Shown in pieces: positions 27,369 to 35,752 of a DNA stretch of 64,000 bases (positions within the stretch are counted from its first letter, which is position 1; each line of letters begins with the position of its first letter). A model generated the notes under the pieces. The model did not search any database and was not told where the DNA came from. It was given only the letters and a program-made list of their open reading frames with translations. A program made the translations under genes and the position numbers. Source of the DNA: Pseudomonas sp. (GTDB lineage: Bacteria > Pseudomonadota > Gammaproteobacteria > Pseudomonadales > Pseudomonadaceae); assembly GCA_030656145.1 (NCBI GenBank), contig JAUSOF010000042.1:62001-126000 (forward strand), read 5' to 3'.

Positions 27369-28069
27369 GCACCTTCACTTGGTTTACCGGGCGCGGCCCG
27401 ATCCTCACCCAGCAGCAACTGGAGCGTCAGCGTGGCCTGCGCCAGGCAGCCGAACTGGATGAACGCAGCCTGCACCAGCAGCGTTTTGTGGTTCTCGACC
27501 TGGAAACCAGCGGCCTCAACATGCGCCGCGACCAGGTGTTGTCGATCGGCGCAGTGGTGATCGAGAACGGTGCAATCGACCTTAGCCAGCAATTCGAATG
27601 CACCCTGCAGAGCGCAGGCCACCAGGCCAGCGCCAGCACCCTGATCCACGGCATCGCACCCAGCGAGATCGCCAAAGGCGAGGAACCGGCTGAAGCACTG
27701 CTGGCATTCATGGAGTTCGTCGGTGATAGCCCGCTGCTCGCCTTTCACGCCGAGTTCGACCAACGCATGCTGGCCCGCGCCCTCAAGCAGAGCCTGGGCT
27801 ACCGCTTGCAGCACGCCTTCTTTGATGTCGCCGAAATAGCCCCGCTGCTCTGCCCCAAAGCCAAACTGCCCCACGCAGGACTGGACGACTGGACCGAGCA
27901 TTTCGGCCTGCAAGTACAGCAGCGTCACCACGCCAGCGCAGACGCCCTGGTGACCGCCGAACTGGCGCTGATTCTATTTAGCAGGGCGCGCCAGCAAGAC
28001 CTGGATAACCTGCCGGCACTGCTGCAGCAGCTCAACAGCCGCCGCCGCCAGCGTGCGCATTCAATGTAG
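27365..28069 (+). CDS. DEDDh 3'-5' exonuclease (DnaQ-like)
   Basis: 234 residues with one RNase T/DnaQ-type exonuclease domain after a 40-residue leader. Catalytic residues are visible: Asp45 and Glu47 in VLDLETSGL, Asp132 in FHAEFDQ, and His188 and Asp193 in RHHASADA, giving the DEDDh set. The ATG overlaps the stop of the DUF294 gene (ATGA), so the two are translationally coupled. It is not the Pol III epsilon subunit, which is paired with rnhA. The substrate is unknown; the fixed partnership with a CBS/DUF294 protein suggests a nucleotide-signalling or RNA-turnover role, as inference. Confidence 0.9.
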   Translation: MSTFTWFTGRGPILTQQQLERQRGLRQAAELDERSLHQQRFVVLDLETSGLNMRRDQVLSIGAVVIENGAIDLSQQFECTLQSAGHQASASTLIHGIAPSEIAKGEEPAEALLAFMEFVGDSPLLAFHAEFDQRMLARALKQSLGYRLQHAFFDVAEIAPLLCPKAKLPHAGLDDWTEHFGLQVQQRHHASADALVTAELALILFSRARQQDLDNLPALLQQLNSRRRQRAHSM

Positions 28070-28086
28070 AACCCTGCTTAACAACC

Positions 28087-28151
28087 GTAGGAACGGGGGG
28101 ACGCCTAGCTCCATACCCGCGAAAGAAATCGCACGCATGGCGTGCTCCTAC
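28087..28151. repeat. GTAGGAAC / GTGCTCCTAC repeat
   Basis: GTAGGAACGGGGGGACGCC on the left and GGCGTGCTCCTAC on the right. The inner GGGGGACGCCTAG motif is shared with 13104 and 61335. It fills the gap between two convergent genes. Confidence 0.65.
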
Positions 28152-28183
28152 AACAACTCAAAAGCAGCGCACGCAGCGTGTCT

Positions 28184-29500
28184 CTAAAGGTCGCGCATCA
28201 GCAGGCCATAGTCCAGCTGCACCTCAGGCGGTACTGGCAGGTACATCACATGGCCGTCGCCTGGTGCGACAGTTACCGCCTGGCCTTGGCGGTTTTCCAA
28301 CTGTTCGAGGGTGAAGCGCAGGTTGCCCTGAGGCGTCATCAACTCCAGGCCATCGCCGAGAGCGAAGCGGTTCTTCACCCGCACTTCAGCCAGTTCACCG
28401 CGCCGCTCGCCGGTCAGCTCGCCAACGAATTGCTGCTGTTCGGAAACCGAGCTGCCGCGCTCATAGTTCTGGTACTCGTCATGCACGTGACGGCGCAGAA
28501 ACCCCTCGGTATAGCCGCGATGGGCCAGCGACTCCAGGGTGCCCATCAGGCTCTTGTCGAACGGTTTTCCGGCCACGGCATCGTCGATGGCCTTGCGGTA
28601 CACCTGGGCGGTGCGCGCCACGTAGTAGTGGGACTTGGTGCGACCCTCGATCTTCAGCGAGTGCACGCCCATCTGCACCAGGCGCTCGACATGCTGCACC
28701 GCGCGCAGATCCTTGGAGTTCATGATGTAGGTGCCGTGCTCATCCTCGTAGGCGGCCATCAGCTCGCCGGGGCGACTGCCGTCTTCGAGGAGGAACACCT
28801 GATCGGTCGGTGCGCCGGCGCCCAGGGTCGGCTCGACGATACGCACGATGTCGCCCAGCTCGTTCTCCTGCGCCGTTTCGGCCTTGTACTGCCAGCGGCA
28901 GGCATTGGTGCAGCTGCCCTGGTTGGGGTCGCGCTTGTTGATATAGCCCGACAACAGGCAGCGCCCGGAATAGGCCATGCACAGTGCACCGTGGACGAAT
29001 ACTTCCAGCTCCATGCCCGGCACTTCGCTGCGGATCTCGGCAATTTCCTCCAGCGACAGTTCGCGCGACAGAATCACCCGACTCAGCCCCTGCTGCTGCC
29101 AGAACTTCACACTGGCCCAGTTCACCGCATTGGCCTGCACCGACAGGTGAATCGGCATCTGCGGGAAGTGCTCGCGCACCAGCATGATCAGCCCGGGGTC
29201 GGACATGATCAACGCATCCGGGCCCATCTCGATCACCGGAGCCAGATCCCTCAGGAAGGTCTTCAGCTTGGCGTTGTGCGGCGCGATATTGACCACCACG
29301 TAGAACTGCTTGCCCTGGGCATGCGCCTCGGCAATGCCCAGGGCCAGATTGGCGTGATCGAACTCGTTATTGCGCACCCGCAAGCTGTAACGCGGCTGCC
29401 CGGCATACACCGCATCAGCGCCGTAGGCGAAGGCGTAGCGCATGTTCTTCAGGGTGCCGGCTGGCGAGAGCAGCTCGGGGTAACGGGGAGTCGATGCCAT
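28184..29500 (-). CDS. trhP: tRNA uridine-34 hydroxylase TrhP (YegQ), U32 family
   Basis: 438 residues (E. coli YegQ about 453), a U32-peptidase-fold enzyme. TrhP installs 5-hydroxyuridine at wobble position 34 of tRNA using prephenate-derived chemistry. The N-terminus PELLSPAGTLKNMRYAFAYGADAVY and the U32 signature EVFVHGALCMAYSGRCLLSG (about 167-186) are clear. The cysteine set CMAYSGRC...CTNAC is typical of the Fe-S-binding hydroxylases. The short length favours TrhP over the longer RlhA. It is convergent with the exonuclease gene; the upstream gap is repeat-poor. Confidence 0.9.
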   Translation of the reverse strand: MASTPRYPELLSPAGTLKNMRYAFAYGADAVYAGQPRYSLRVRNNEFDHANLALGIAEAHAQGKQFYVVVNIAPHNAKLKTFLRDLAPVIEMGPDALIMSDPGLIMLVREHFPQMPIHLSVQANAVNWASVKFWQQQGLSRVILSRELSLEEIAEIRSEVPGMELEVFVHGALCMAYSGRCLLSGYINKRDPNQGSCTNACRWQYKAETAQENELGDIVRIVEPTLGAGAPTDQVFLLEDGSRPGELMAAYEDEHGTYIMNSKDLRAVQHVERLVQMGVHSLKIEGRTKSHYYVARTAQVYRKAIDDAVAGKPFDKSLMGTLESLAHRGYTEGFLRRHVHDEYQNYERGSSVSEQQQFVGELTGERRGELAEVRVKNRFALGDGLELMTPQGNLRFTLEQLENRQGQAVTVAPGDGHVMYLPVPPEVQLDYGLLMRDL

Positions 29501-29819
29501 GGGTCAAGCACTCAGCCAATAGGGCTGGGTACTCTAGCGCGCCCACCAGCAGTCGCTATTGATCTGAATCTATGCCGGGGCGCGGCGTAAACAACATGCG
29601 TCTGCCAACCCACTCTTCGGACCTGTTTGGCGCAACCAGCGCCTTGCTCGGTGATGACAGTTAAGACGCCGTAGCCCGGGCTGCCTGCCGTGCTGGTGGG
29701 GTGGCCACTGTTACTGTGCACGCAAGCCCGGCGCCCATAATCCCTGAAAAAGGATTCCGGGCCCGCCGGCTGGCAACCTGCAATTTAGCGAGAAGAATCA
29801 GGTCCCAAGGCTCGGCCTT
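29501..29819. other. Intergenic region, no gene
   Basis: 319 bases between trhP and the hypothetical membrane protein gene, presumably with the trhP promoter. A short open frame (69 codons, minus) lacks a ribosome site and family resemblance. I see no repeat or terminator with a T tract. Confidence 0.5.
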
Positions 29820-30326
29820 CTACTGGCAGACCTGCTGGTAGAGCACATCATCCTTGGCAATTTGCTTCAACTGCTTCAGCTGCGGTTTTTTCTGTGCATC
29901 CAGGGGCAACAATTCTGCCGTTATGCAATTGAGCAGATGTGGCTGGTAGCTGACACGGTCGACATGCTGTTTTTCAAAGCGATACAGGTTAAAGGCCACC
30001 ACATCACCACCAGCGGCATCCTCGCGCAGCAGGCTTTTGCGGTCGAGCACGGTGAAGGCAGTGGTCATCGGCCAGTAAAACGTCCAGGGGCGCCAGAACA
30101 CCTCGCCGGTTTCACTGGCCACCAGCACGGACTCAGCCGGCTGCCGCTGCATCTGGTGATCGAACCAGGAATACTCGTAGTAAATCTGGTAGCTCAGCAT
30201 GCCCAAGCCGCCAAATGCCGGAATGATCCACTTCGGCAAGCGGTTGCCCGTCAGTTTGCGCAGCAGCATGGCAATACCCGCCGCACCCAACCCCGAAACC
30301 ACGATGGCAAGTATTGTCCACAACAT
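29820..30326 (-). CDS. Conserved hypothetical membrane protein
   Basis: 168 residues. TM1 (LWTILAIVVSGLGAAGIAMLL) is at 2-22 and a second hydrophobic stretch (WIIPAFGGLGMLSYQIYYEYSW) at about 33-54, followed by a mostly polar domain that would face one side of the membrane. The ATG has GGGAG eight bases upstream. It lies downstream of the symporter terminator on the same strand, so it needs readthrough or its own promoter. I do not recognise the family and cannot assign a function. Confidence 0.7.
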   Translation of the reverse strand: MLWTILAIVVSGLGAAGIAMLLRKLTGNRLPKWIIPAFGGLGMLSYQIYYEYSWFDHQMQRQPAESVLVASETGEVFWRPWTFYWPMTTAFTVLDRKSLLREDAAGGDVVAFNLYRFEKQHVDRVSYQPHLLNCITAELLPLDAQKKPQLKQLKQIAKDDVLYQQVCQ

Positions 30327-30341
30327 TGACTGACTCCCGAA

Positions 30342-30370
30342 AATAAAACGGGCCTCTCAAGGAGGCCCGC
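30342..30370 (-). terminator. Terminator after Na+ symporter large subunit
   Basis: CGGGCCTC / GAGGCCCG stem (8 bp) with TTTTATTT on the minus strand, 40 bases past the symporter stop. Confidence 0.88.
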
Positions 30371-30409
30371 TGATAAGACCCTGATCAAACATGATCAGGT
30401 TGATTATGC

Positions 30410-32179
30410 TCAGTGGCTCAACGCGCCACCAGCACCTTTGGGAGTACGAACGCTTTCCACCAGGTCTTGAATCTCCTGAGGTGGCGCAACTGTCGCAAGA
30501 GACACGGCGTAGGCGACAGCAAAGTTGATGATGGCACCCACAGTACCGATGGACAGCGGCGAGATGCCGAACAGCCAGTTATCCGGGGTGTTGGCGAACG
30601 TCGCAGTGCCTGGAATGAAGAACCAACCCAGGTACAGGAAGATGTAAATAACAGTGAACACCAGACCGACCAACATGCCGGCAATAGCGCCCTTGTCGTT
30701 TACCCGCTTGGAGAAGATCCCCATCATCAACGCCGGGAACAGCGTAGCCGCGGCGATACCGAAGGCCAACGCCACCACCTGCGCGGCAAAGCCTGGCGGA
30801 TTGAGCCCCAGCCAGGTGGCCAGCAGGATCGCGACCCCCATGGAGATCCGTGCAGCGAGCATTTCGCCCTTCTCACTGATCTTGGGATTGATCATGTTCT
30901 TGATCAAGTCATGACTCACGGCTGAGGAAATGGCCAGCAACAGACCGGCAGCCGTCGACAATGCAGCAGCAATTGCGCCCGCTGCGATCAGACCAATAAC
31001 CCAGCTCGGCAAGTTGGCAATTTCCGGGTTGGCCAGTACCAAAATGTCGTTGTTAACGGTCAACTCGTTGCCCTGCCAGCCGCGAGCTTCAGCAGTCGGG
31101 GTAAAGGCTGGAGCAGCATCGTTGTACAGCTGAATACGACCGTCGTTGTTCTTGTCTTCCCACTTGATCAAACCGGTGGTTTCCCAGGTTTTCACCCACT
31201 CCGGACGCTCTTCATACGCCAGCGCTGGAGCCTCGATACCCTGAGGATAAACAGTGGTAATCAGGTTCAGGCGTGCCATGGAGGCCACAGCAGGCGCCGT
31301 GAGGTAAAGCAGGGAGATGAAGATCAGAGTCCAACCAGCCGACCAGCGCGCATCGGCCACTTTCGGCACGGTGAAGAAGCGAATGATTACGTGCGGCAGA
31401 CCGGCCGTACCAATCATCAGCGACAGGGTAAAGAGCACCATGTTCAGCTTGTTGCTGACATCGGCGGTGTAGTCGGTAAAGCCCAGACCCACTACGACTT
31501 CATTGAGCTTCTGCAGCAGCGGCACACCTGACTCAGTATGCTCGCTGAACATGCCGAACATCGGAATCGGGTTGCCCGTCAGTTGCAGGGAGATGAACAC
31601 CGCAGGAATGGTGTAAGCAATGATCAGTACCACGTACTGCGCCACCTGGGTGTAGGTGATGCCCTTCATGCCACCAAACACCGCGTAGCAGAACACCACG
31701 CCGGCAGCGATCCAGATACCGGTAGAGTTGCTCACTTCAAGGAAGCGCGAGAACGCCACACCAGCACCGGCCATCTGACCGATCACGTAGGTGACGCAGA
31801 TGATGATCAGGCAGACCACTGCAGCCAGGCGAGCACCGTTGCTGTAGAAGCGATCACCGATGAAGTCAGGCACAGTGAACTTGCCGAACTTGCGCAGGTA
31901 CGGCGCCAGCAGCATGGCCAGCAGCACATAGCCGCCGGTCCAGCCCATCAGGAACGTTGAGTTGGCATAACCGCCAGCGGCGATCAGGCCTGCCATAGAA
32001 ATAAAGGAAGCCGCTGACATCCAGTCGGCTGCCGTGGCCATGCCGTTAGTGACGGGGTGTACACCCCCACCAGCGACGTAGAACTCTTTGGTCGAGCCGG
32101 CACGCGCCCAGATGGCAATGCCGAAGTAAAGCGCGAAGGAAGCGCCCACAAACAGCATGTTGATTACAAACTGACTCAT
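30410..32179 (-). CDS. Sodium:solute symporter large subunit, VC_2705/ActP type
   Basis: 589-residue inner-membrane protein of the solute:sodium symporter family, related to acetate permease ActP. ATAADWMSAASFISMAG (48-64) and VAFSRFLEVSNSTGIW precede a chain of about 13 membrane spans. The NG-x-R- and ALSTAAGLLLAISSAVSHDL regions match the VC_2705 subfamily. The hydrophilic loop at about 303-390 contains DKNNDGRIQLYN (342-353), which fits a calcium-binding EF-hand loop except for Asn at position 12. It starts three bases after the small-subunit stop, so the two are coupled. It likely takes up acetate or a similar short carboxylate with Na+; the substrate is not readable here. It has been annotated actP in some pseudomonads. 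Confidence 0.92.
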   Translation of the reverse strand: MSQFVINMLFVGASFALYFGIAIWARAGSTKEFYVAGGGVHPVTNGMATAADWMSAASFISMAGLIAAGGYANSTFLMGWTGGYVLLAMLLAPYLRKFGKFTVPDFIGDRFYSNGARLAAVVCLIIICVTYVIGQMAGAGVAFSRFLEVSNSTGIWIAAGVVFCYAVFGGMKGITYTQVAQYVVLIIAYTIPAVFISLQLTGNPIPMFGMFSEHTESGVPLLQKLNEVVVGLGFTDYTADVSNKLNMVLFTLSLMIGTAGLPHVIIRFFTVPKVADARWSAGWTLIFISLLYLTAPAVASMARLNLITTVYPQGIEAPALAYEERPEWVKTWETTGLIKWEDKNNDGRIQLYNDAAPAFTPTAEARGWQGNELTVNNDILVLANPEIANLPSWVIGLIAAGAIAAALSTAAGLLLAISSAVSHDLIKNMINPKISEKGEMLAARISMGVAILLATWLGLNPPGFAAQVVALAFGIAAATLFPALMMGIFSKRVNDKGAIAGMLVGLVFTVIYIFLYLGWFFIPGTATFANTPDNWLFGISPLSIGTVGAIINFAVAYAVSLATVAPPQEIQDLVESVRTPKGAGGALSH

Positions 32180-32182
32180 GGA

Positions 32183-32443
32183 TTATTCCTCGACATCGAA
32201 TTGTTTATCGAGTTTGTTCATTTTCCACGCGTAGAAGAAAATGATCACGACAAAGGTGATGATCGAACCTTGCTGGGCGAACCAGAATCCAAGGTCGGTA
32301 CCGCCGACAGAGATACCTGCCAACAAGGGTCGAAGAAGTATGGCGAAGCCGTAAGACACCAGCGCCCAAACAAACAAGCTCCAGGTAATTAGGCGAACAT
32401 TCGCCTTCCAGTACGCTGCAGCATTTTCTTTTTCAGAAGTCAT
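32183..32443 (-). CDS. Sodium symporter small subunit (DUF4212)
   Basis: 86 residues with two membrane spans (about 17-40 and 50-75), ending in the polar WKMNKLDKQFDVEE. It is the small companion of the VC_2705-type symporter (DUF4212 / Na_symport_sm). The ATG at 32443 has a near-perfect GGAGGAGCT ribosome site; a longer frame opening at 32479 has none. An AATAATAA motif lies 13 bases upstream of the start, the form of an Hfq/Crc target. It is the first gene of the symporter operon. Confidence 0.92.
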   Translation of the reverse strand: MTSEKENAAAYWKANVRLITWSLFVWALVSYGFAILLRPLLAGISVGGTDLGFWFAQQGSIITFVVIIFFYAWKMNKLDKQFDVEE

Positions 32444-32456
32444 AGCTCCTCCGGTA

Positions 32457-32464
32457 TTATTATT
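32457..32464 (-). promoter_or_regulatory. Candidate Hfq/Crc CA motif
   Basis: The minus strand reads AATAATAATACCGGAGGAGC before the ATG; AATAATAA is an exact AAnAAnAA match directly next to the Shine-Dalgarno. This is the position where Crc with Hfq blocks translation during catabolite repression in pseudomonads. Inferred from sequence only. Confidence 0.6.
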
Positions 32465-32510
32465 TTCATGCATCGTCAAATTAGCAGTAGGTCACGCCAA
32501 GCCGACAGCT

Positions 32511-32522
32511 AGACCTTGGTCT
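32511..32522 (-). promoter_or_regulatory. Palindrome upstream of the symporter operon
   Basis: AGACC-TT-GGTCT, with CT and TAG flanks, 68 bases before the DUF4212 ATG. It has the form of a response-regulator or LuxR-type operator. Acetate-uptake genes of pseudomonads are known to be activated by CrbR/ErdR; I cannot confirm that this is its site. Confidence 0.45.
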
Positions 32523-32804
32523 TAGCCTGCCTGCGACAGGCCTGAATCTAATATTTTTCTCTTTATTAACAAGCACTTGAGAAAAACATAAAGGGCTTCG
32601 CAGTGCCTGATACAAACTTTAGTCTAACAACAGCCCCGGCGCGGGGCCGCCCAGGTAACTGGAGCGTCACGCCGCACCGGCACTGACCAAACCGCAAGAC
32701 TATGCACTGCGCCATTAAATGGCCCCGTCGTGACGCCCCAGGTCACCACGCGCCATGCGCAAAACAAAAGAAACCCGCGCATCAGGCAACATGACCCTAT
32801 GTCC

Positions 32805-33110
32805 CCGTTAGCTGTTGCAGCAATGGATAGGTTGGCGCGGAGCGTGCGGGTTGAGCGCGGCGAAGCCCAACAAGCAGATGCACGGCGGGTAGGCTGGATT
32901 GAGGCGCAACGCGACAGGCCGCAGCCTGTTGGGCTTTCGTGAAGAGCCGCAATCGATCGGCACGGACATAGGCGCGGCGGCAGGTTTTCCTGAGGAGCTG
33001 ACTTGAGGTGGCACACGGCCTTTTAGCTATGTATCCATTACGTATTGTGAGGCGATGGGGCGTAGGCTGGCGTTGCGCGCAGCGAAGCCCAGCAGGCAGT
33101 GGGCGTCGTC
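32805..33110. repeat. GCGAAGCCCAACA-type dispersed repeats
   Basis: GATAGGTTGGCG...GGCGAAGCCCAACAAGCAG near 32822-32879, GGGTAGGCTGGATTGAGGCG near 32888, and GGCGTAGGCTGGCG...GCGAAGCCCAGCAGGCAG near 33058-33098 share the GCGAAGCCCA-CA-GCAG core. They are degenerate copies of one intergenic element. Limits are approximate. Confidence 0.5.
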
Positions 33111-33219
33111 GCGCGGCGCCTCAGTGACGACGCACTCCACCTTATGCAACACCTAATGGTGTGCACACATGGCCCTTTACGGCTCATTGCGAACCGCATC
33201 GAGCGGGGGTCACGGCTGA

Positions 33220-33372
33220 TTAAAAACGCAGATTGAAATTGCCGGTGCCAAAGATTCCGACCAGGCCAATAACGATCAAATAAATGGCCACGATGTAATT
33301 CAGCAAGCGCGGCATCACCAGAATCAGAATACCGGCGAGCAGCGAAATAAGCGGGGTAAGGGCAAGATTCAT
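33220..33372 (-). CDS. DUF3096 micro-protein
   Basis: A 50-residue membrane protein read directly from the sequence: it begins MNLALTPLISLLAGILILVM, then a PRLLNY link, a second hydrophobic segment, and FGTGNFNLRF before TAA. Two spans and this sequence match the DUF3096 family, whose function is unknown. The ATG is preceded by CCAGG. It stands alone between the repeat region and a chemoreceptor gene on the same strand, about 200 bases downstream of it. Confidence 0.8.
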   Translation of the reverse strand: MNLALTPLISLLAGILILVMPRLLNYIVAIYLIVIGLVGIFGTGNFNLRF

Positions 33373-33582
33373 AGTAGTTACCTGGGATTAGTTAAGTTTT
33401 CAGTATGCGCGCCAGCCCCTGCCAGCACAGCATCTATCAGCTGCCAGAGCCAAAACTAATCGGCTGGCGTTTAAACAGAATCCGCGCATGGCAGGCATCC
33501 GTGGTTATAAGCGAGTCGCGCGCCGCCGCAAGGGCAACTCCAGGCATGCGCGTAACCAACCCGCCTACACTTTATCGGCCTA

Positions 33583-35613
33583 TCAGCCGAGCTTGAAACG
33601 TCCGGTATTCTGCTCCAGCACCTGACTACCGCGACGCAACTGCTCAGCCGCATCACTCACTGCATGAGCGCCGTCGAGCATGGCGCTGGCGCCCTGATCG
33701 ACCTGCTGGATATTACCGCTGACTTCATCGGCGGTGGCCGCTTGCTGCTCGGCAGCAGTGGCAATCTGCGCCAAGCGGTCGCTGACCCGCTGCACCGATT
33801 CGACTATTCCAGCTAAATCCTCACCCATTGCCAGCACGCTGCCGACATCACCCTCGGCCTGCTGTACGGCCTCCTCCATCAGACTGACCGACTGACCGAC
33901 CACCCGGTGCAGGTCAGCGACCGTCTGGGCGATTTCCGCAGTAGAGTTCTGCGTACGCTGCGACAGCGAGCGCACCTCGTCGGCCACCACGGCGAAGCCG
34001 CGACCCTGATCGCCAGCACGCGCGGCTTCGATGGCCGCGTTGAGTGCCAGCAGGTTGGTTTGTTCGGCGATGCCCTTGATTACATCAACCACCCGGGTGA
34101 TCTGCTCGGTCTGCTGGCGGAGTTGCTGCAAGGTCGCGGCGCTGTCACCCAAGCGGCTGCTGAGCTGACGCATGCTGGCGCTGGTGCGCTCGCTACGCTG
34201 ATTGCTCTGGTTGGCGATTTCGCGGGTATGCCCGGCTTCCATCGCGGCCTCCTCGCAGCTTTGCGCAACGCTCTGCGCGGTGGCCGCCATTTGTGTCGCG
34301 GCGGTGGCGATCTGGCTCATCTGCCCCTGCTGCTGCTCCACTGCCGTTAACGCGCTCTGCGCCTGGCTGCTAAGCAATTGCACGGTGCCGCCCAGGTTAT
34401 GGCTTTCCTGATCGACACCCTGCAGCGAGCCTCGCAACTGGGCGACGGCGGCATTCAGTGCGGAGGCGATACTCGCCAGATCGTCTGCGCCATGCACCTG
34501 CATGTGGACGCACAAATCGCCGTCACGCAGGCCCTGCGCGGCGGCGATGATGCCGGCGGTGCTGCGCCGAATCGAAGCATTCAGGCACAGCAGCACATAG
34601 AGCGCCAGCAGGGTCAGCACGCCGAACACGGCAATCACCTGCCACATCTCGCGCTGCGCAAGCTGGCGGTAGTCGCCCAGGCTCTGGACAAACTGCTGCG
34701 ACAACGCCTGCTGCAGGCCTGCCAACTGGACCTGCAACACGTCGACCCGCTGGATAAATTGCTCGGGGCTCAGGGCCATTGGGCTGGCCTCGAACATGTC
34801 ACGGTCGATCTCGCGCAGAAACGTCGCGAAACCTTGTTCGGCCTCGGTAAACGAGGCCTGCAAATCGCCCCTCGACGACACTGCCTGCTGGCCGAGGGTG
34901 GCACGCGCCTTGATCAGCTGGCCGAGTGACTCGTCCAGGGTGCGGCGCAAATCGCGGATAAGCACGCGGCTCTGCAGGGTGAAATGCTGCGAGAACACCG
35001 CGCCATAACCCTGACTGGCGAAGCTGCCGAGACGCTCCTGCAGACGCGGCAGGGTAAACGTCAGCTGCTCCATCATCAGATAGGTATCGAGGTTCGGGTC
35101 AAGAATCAAACCGCTGTCGGTGGCCACCTGCTCACGCAGCGCCATCAGCTGCAACAGGGTCTTTTGGTAACGCTCAAGGGCGTCCGGTAGCGCCATCTTG
35201 CCCAGCACCGCCACACTCAACTCGGCACGCAAACCTTGCAGTACGGCCAACTGCTCACGCGCCTGGGCGCTCGACGGGGTACTTGCCAGCTGCGCCGCGG
35301 CCTGCGCCAGCGCCTGATCGAGACCGCTGGCGCGTTGTTCCAGCATTGCTTCGGCCGCTTTGTCGGTGCCTTTCCAGCGCGCCAGCAAGGTGCGCTGCGC
35401 GATCACCTCACGCTGCACCGCACCCAGCGCTTGCACCCCGTGCATGCCGTCAAGCTCATGATCGATCAGCGTCAGACGGGCCAGATGATCACTGGTGATG
35501 ACCCACAGCGCATAGCCTAACGGCAGGACAAACAAGACAAACAACAGCTGAAATTTACGCGCGAAGCTAAAACGCTCCAATACGCGTACACCCGGCTTGA
35601 GTACTCCAGTCAT
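33583..35613 (-). CDS. Methyl-accepting chemotaxis protein, large periplasmic sensor
   Basis: 676 residues. TM1 lies at about 21-41, followed by a roughly 300-residue, helix-rich periplasmic domain (to about 343), TM2 ([19 protein letters not shown]) and a HAMP domain. The signalling domain has the tip [20 protein letters not shown] near 545. The long helical sensor suggests a double four-helix-bundle type rather than a PAS/Cache type. The ATG has GAGG upstream. A 9-bp hairpin (35636-35657) lies in the leader. The neighbouring periplasmic retropepsin-like gene is on the same strand 139 bases upstream. No CheR-docking tail is seen; the ligand is unknown. Confidence 0.93.
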   Translation of the reverse strand: MTGVLKPGVRVLERFSFARKFQLLFVLFVLPLGYALWVITSDHLARLTLIDHELDGMHGVQALGAVQREVIAQRTLLARWKGTDKAAEAMLEQRASGLDQALAQAAAQLASTPSSAQAREQLAVLQGLRAELSVAVLGKMALPDALERYQKTLLQLMALREQVATDSGLILDPNLDTYLMMEQLTFTLPRLQERLGSFASQGYGAVFSQHFTLQSRVLIRDLRRTLDESLGQLIKARATLGQQAVSSRGDLQASFTEAEQGFATFLREIDRDMFEASPMALSPEQFIQRVDVLQVQLAGLQQALSQQFVQSLGDYRQLAQREMWQVIAVFGVLTLLALYVLLCLNASIRRSTAGIIAAAQGLRDGDLCVHMQVHGADDLASIASALNAAVAQLRGSLQGVDQESHNLGGTVQLLSSQAQSALTAVEQQQGQMSQIATAATQMAATAQSVAQSCEEAAMEAGHTREIANQSNQRSERTSASMRQLSSRLGDSAATLQQLRQQTEQITRVVDVIKGIAEQTNLLALNAAIEAARAGDQGRGFAVVADEVRSLSQRTQNSTAEIAQTVADLHRVVGQSVSLMEEAVQQAEGDVGSVLAMGEDLAGIVESVQRVSDRLAQIATAAEQQAATADEVSGNIQQVDQGASAMLDGAHAVSDAAEQLRRGSQVLEQNTGRFKLG

Positions 35614-35635
35614 AACGACACCTCAACGAGCCCAT

Positions 35636-35657
35636 CCACACCTGGTGACAGGTGTGG
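35636..35657 (-). promoter_or_regulatory. Hairpin in chemoreceptor leader
   Basis: CCACACCTG-TCAC-CAGGTGTGG, a perfect 9-bp stem 22 bases upstream of the ATG, without a T tract. It is either an operator palindrome or a structured 5' leader, not a terminator. Confidence 0.5.
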
Positions 35658-35752
35658 CAAAGAACATCATCTAGCAAGAATTACGCCGGGCTTCTCAAAT
35701 CAGGCCAGACAAGCAGCGCGGGCGGCGACTTGCAGCATAGGCCAGTAACGTT

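Larger units (their letters stand above)
32465..33219. other. Intergenic region upstream of symporter, no gene
   Basis: About 755 bases. It contains the symporter promoter zone with palindrome 32511-32522, then two GCGAAGCCCA-type repeat stretches (32805-32940 and 33060-33110). Open frames (for example 32624-33016, minus) lack a ribosome site and have a composition typical of repeat-derived translation, so they are not called. Confidence 0.6.

Noticed and set aside
32624..33016. 130-codon minus-strand frame upstream of the symporter
   Set aside because: Cys/Arg-rich translation overlapping the GCGAAGCCCA repeats, with no ribosome site; judged repeat-derived.
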